Source: Candidatus Albibeggiatoa sp. nov. BB20 (GTDB lineage: Bacteria > Pseudomonadota > Gammaproteobacteria > Beggiatoales > Beggiatoaceae). Taken from it: DNA of 34,946 nucleotides. Below are positions 32,789 to 34,946 of the stretch, piece by piece; the first letter of the stretch is position 1, and the number at the start of each line of letters is the position of its first letter. The DNA lies in the NCBI GenBank assembly GCA_016744725.1, contig JADGDW010000021.1, positions 1 to 34,946 of the forward strand, written 5' to 3'. The notes beneath the pieces were generated by a model that was given only the letters and a program-made list of their open reading frames with translations, made no database searches and was not told the origin of the DNA. A program made the position numbers and the translations under genes.

Positions 32789-34309
32789 ATGTTTACTGAT
32801 TTACCATTACTCAGTTTGCTACTTTGGCTACCGATTATCGGCGGCATTTGGGTACTTGCTGTTGGCGATGAGAACAATTCTACTGCTGCGAAGGGTGTTG
32901 CATTAATGGTGTCTTTGGCAACGTTGGTGTTGTCATTACTATTATATTTTGACTTTGATACCGCGACCGCTGCGATGCAGTTTAGCGAGCGTTATGAGTG
33001 GATTCCTGCTTTCAATATCTATTATCATTTGGGTATTGATGGATTCTCTATGCCATTGATTATTTTAACCAGCTTTAGCACTGTATTGGTGATTTTAGCG
33101 GGTTGGGAAGTGATTAAAAATAGAGCCTCTCAATATATGGCAGCATTCTTAATCATGGAAGGTTTAATGATTGGGGTGTTCTCCGCATTAGATGCAATGT
33201 TCTTCTATGTATTGTGGGAAGCCATGTTAATTCCGATGTTCATCATCATTGGTGTGTGGGGCGGGCCTAACCGTGTGTATGCAACGATTAAATTCTTCTT
33301 GTATACGTTCTTGGGTTCTATCTTTATGTTGGTGGCGTTAATTTACTTATATAAAGTTTCTGGCAGCTTCGCTATTTTGGATTTCCACAAGCAAAGCTTA
33401 GACATGACTGCACAAATCTGGATTTTCTTGGCGTTCTTTGCAGCTTTTGCGGTAAAAGTACCGATGTTTCCAGTCCATACGTGGTTGCCTGATGCTCACG
33501 TTGAAGCTCCAACAGGCGGTTCAGTGATTTTAGCCGCGATTATGTTGAAATTAGGTGGTTATGGTTTCTTGCGTTTCAGCTTACCGATTACCCCTGATGC
33601 AAGCCGTGAATTAGATTGGTTGATTATTGGTTTATCATTGATTGCCGTGGTGTACATCAGCTTTATCGCTTTGATTCAAACTGATATGAAGAAATTGATT
33701 GCTTATTCTTCGATTTCACACATGGGTTTTGCGACTTTGGGCTTTTTCATCTCGTTCATGATTTTCAATAATACGAATTCATTAGACGGTGGCTCAATGG
33801 CGATGCAGGGCGGCATGATGCAGATGATTTCGCATGGCTTCATTTCGGGTGCATTGTTCTTGTGTGTCGGTGTGTTATATGACCGTGTGCATAGTCGTGA
33901 GATTTCGGCTTATGGCGGCGTGATGAATACGATGCCCCGTTTTGCAATGTTCGTGGTTTTCTTTGCAATGGCTAACTCTGGTTTACCGGGTACATCTGGT
34001 TTTGTGGGTGAGTTCTTGGTGATTATCAGTAGCGCACAAGCCAGTTTCTGGATTGCATTTACAGCAGCAACGATTTTGATTTTAGGTGCAGCGTATACAT
34101 TATGGATGGTTAAACGTGTGATGTACGGTGAAGTTGCTAATGAAAATGTGCAAAATCTTGAAGATTTGAATCCACGCGAAACCTTGATTTTAGGCGTGTT
34201 AGCAGTTGCTGTATTGGCATTTGGTATTTATCCAGCTCCTATCTTTGAGATCATGGATGCTACGGTAATGAACTTATTAGAGCATATTTCTGTATCTAAG
34301 CTTCCGTAG
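32789..34309 (+). CDS. nuoM: NADH-quinone oxidoreductase subunit M
   Basis: Antiporter-like proton-pumping membrane subunit of complex I, between NuoL and NuoN. The 506 residues have about 14 spans. Typical motifs: FFYVLWEAMLIPMFIIIGVWGG (key Glu about 141), AFAVKVPMFPVHTWLPDAHVEAPT (Lys), LKKLIAYSSISHMG-like segment, and MISHGFISGALFLCVGVLYDR. It starts 23 nt after nuoL with AAAAGGAA upstream. nuoN, which almost always follows nuoM, is absent: the gene stop is followed by a hairpin and a broken ATPase gene. NuoN must be encoded elsewhere for a functional complex. Confidence 0.97.
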   Translation: MFTDLPLLSLLLWLPIIGGIWVLAVGDENNSTAAKGVALMVSLATLVLSLLLYFDFDTATAAMQFSERYEWIPAFNIYYHLGIDGFSMPLIILTSFSTVLVILAGWEVIKNRASQYMAAFLIMEGLMIGVFSALDAMFFYVLWEAMLIPMFIIIGVWGGPNRVYATIKFFLYTFLGSIFMLVALIYLYKVSGSFAILDFHKQSLDMTAQIWIFLAFFAAFAVKVPMFPVHTWLPDAHVEAPTGGSVILAAIMLKLGGYGFLRFSLPITPDASRELDWLIIGLSLIAVVYISFIALIQTDMKKLIAYSSISHMGFATLGFFISFMIFNNTNSLDGGSMAMQGGMMQMISHGFISGALFLCVGVLYDRVHSREISAYGGVMNTMPRFAMFVVFFAMANSGLPGTSGFVGEFLVIISSAQASFWIAFTAATILILGAAYTLWMVKRVMYGEVANENVQNLEDLNPRETLILGVLAVAVLAFGIYPAPIFEIMDATVMNLLEHISVSKLP

Positions 34310-34317
34310 GTTTTGTT

Positions 34318-34348
34318 AAGCTCCCAGGCTATTTAAGTTTGGGAGCTT
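34318..34348 (+). terminator. Hairpin after nuoM, possible terminator
   Basis: AAGCTCCCA (34318-34326) pairs perfectly with TGGGAGCTT (34340-34348), loop 13 nt. No T tract follows on the plus strand, so it may rather stabilise the nuo transcript end or act as a weak terminator. Confidence 0.5.
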
Positions 34349-34363
34349 GGAAATAATGTAATA

Positions 34364-34495
34364 ATGAGAATATTAAGGCTATACATTCAAGATTGTGGCG
34401 TATTTGTTAAACCCACTTTGATTGACTTTACCCATGAAGGTGAGGCACAGGATATTTTATGTTTAGCTGGTGTAAATGGAGCTGGAAAGTATTGA
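34364..34495 (+). pseudogene. 5' fragment of a P-loop (AAA-type) ATPase gene broken in Walker A
   Basis: ATG at 34364 opens 43 codons: MRILRLYIQDCGVF..., then ...IDFTHEGEAQDILCLAGVNGAGK, then Y and a stop (34493-34495). The start resembles SMC/RecF-like AAA ATPases (a beta hairpin, then LCLAGVNGAGK, which is Walker A GxxGxGK without the final Ser/Thr). One added A in GGAAAGT would restore GVNGAGKS and join the frame of the next ORF at codon 34488. So the break is either a one-base deletion in an A run, a larger deletion junction, or a sequence error. As written it cannot make an ATPase. Confidence 0.65.
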
Positions 34496-34919
34496 AGATA
34501 TTTATAATTCCGTTATAGATTGTATGGCTGATATAGGGGCGGCTAATTTAACGATTAAAAGCTTTAATTCAAAGCAATCTGTACAAAGAGCAAGTTTTCT
34601 AGCTACAAGTGTGAATTCTTCTGTAATTAGTGAGCAATTATATCAAAATCTTTCATCTCATAAAAAAGAAGATATAGTAAATAAATTTGATGAATATAAA
34701 ATATTTGTATCCGAATCAAATGGAAATGTACATAAGTTTGCAAGTGCAAAAACTTATTTTTCACATCAGTTTGCTGATTTAATTAATAAAAGCTGTCGAG
34801 GGAAGAAAATTCATATAGAACAGCACAAACCTGATTTAGCTCGTATTTTAAGAGATTTAGGATTGCCAGAAGAATTTAAACAACTTAAGAATTTTGTATT
34901 AGTAGGCATAAACTGTTGA
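34476..34919 (+). CDS. Unrecognised ORF overlapping the broken ATPase start
   Basis: A 147-residue frame from ATG 34476 to TGA at 34917-34919. I do not recognise a family. It is mostly helical and polar in the first half (SIEDIYNSVIDCMADIG, KSFNSKQSVQRASFL) and basic near the end (KSCRGKKIHIEQHKPDLARI, LRDLGLPEEF). There are no membrane segments. Its ATG lies in the Walker A codons of the previous frame and has no ribosome site, so it is more likely the continuation of the broken gene (starting SIEDIYN in the shifted frame) than a separate gene. The body lacks obvious Walker B or signature motifs, which argues against a full ATPase and for a deletion. AT content is higher than in the nuo genes. 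Confidence 0.45.
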   Translation: MELESIEDIYNSVIDCMADIGAANLTIKSFNSKQSVQRASFLATSVNSSVISEQLYQNLSSHKKEDIVNKFDEYKIFVSESNGNVHKFASAKTYFSHQFADLINKSCRGKKIHIEQHKPDLARILRDLGLPEEFKQLKNFVLVGINC

Positions 34920-34946
34920 AAGTAAAACCTATGAATAGTCAAGAGG

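Overview
The window looks like the chromosome of an AT-rich gammaproteobacterium. A filamentous sulfur oxidiser of the Beggiatoa/Thiotrichales type is my best guess, inferred from gene content (A/V-type ATPase subunits, multihaem cytochrome, DUF1841, DUF971, NACHT proteins, full-length FklB) and not proven by any marker gene here.

Layout. 1-2971, minus strand: a NACHT-type NTPase running off the left edge with a striking two-letter C-terminal repeat, the remains of a YefM/YoeB-like toxin-antitoxin pair, and hemC. 3209-5214: a Met-rich membrane protein (minus), then two A/V-type ATPase subunits (K and F) standing alone. 5448-9241: a family 2 glycosyltransferase, tRNA-Ser(TGA), a protoporphyrinogen-oxidase-like flavoprotein, a CcmA-type ABC ATPase and an FKBP22-type prolyl isomerase. 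9575-15421: a CHASE2-GGDEF-EAL c-di-GMP protein followed by an O-antigen ligase/polymerase-like protein and a Wzx-like flippase, which suggests c-di-GMP-linked surface polysaccharide. 15649-16636: DUF1841 and DUF971 proteins with a 116-bp MITE between them. 16745-19051, minus: an octahaem cytochrome c with HEAT-like and TPR regions. 19243-22016: a decayed Rpn/PD-(D/E)XK gene, tRNA-Ser(GGA), the small SRP RNA and dnaX carrying an 11-copy 14-residue repeat. 22057-24382: a lipoprotein and an ABC-2 permease. 24826-34309: nuoG-nuoH-nuoI-(MORN protein)-nuoJ-nuoK-nuoL-nuoM, most of respiratory complex I but with nuoA-F and nuoN not adjoining. 34364-end: a broken P-loop ATPase start and an unrecognised ORF.

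The main unexplained layer is a family of palindromes built on AGGACTGnCAGTCCT, found only between genes. Two copies sit in equal-length 116-bp elements with TATAGTC...GACTATA ends, so the family looks like an IS630/Tc1-type MITE. Intact or decayed copies also lie in three spacers of the nuo cluster, beside the CHASE2 gene and before the ABC permease. Other points of interest are the periplasmic MORN protein inside the nuo cluster, the NACHT repeat in which only second codon positions vary, the toxin fossil, and the ATPase gene broken exactly in its Walker A motif.
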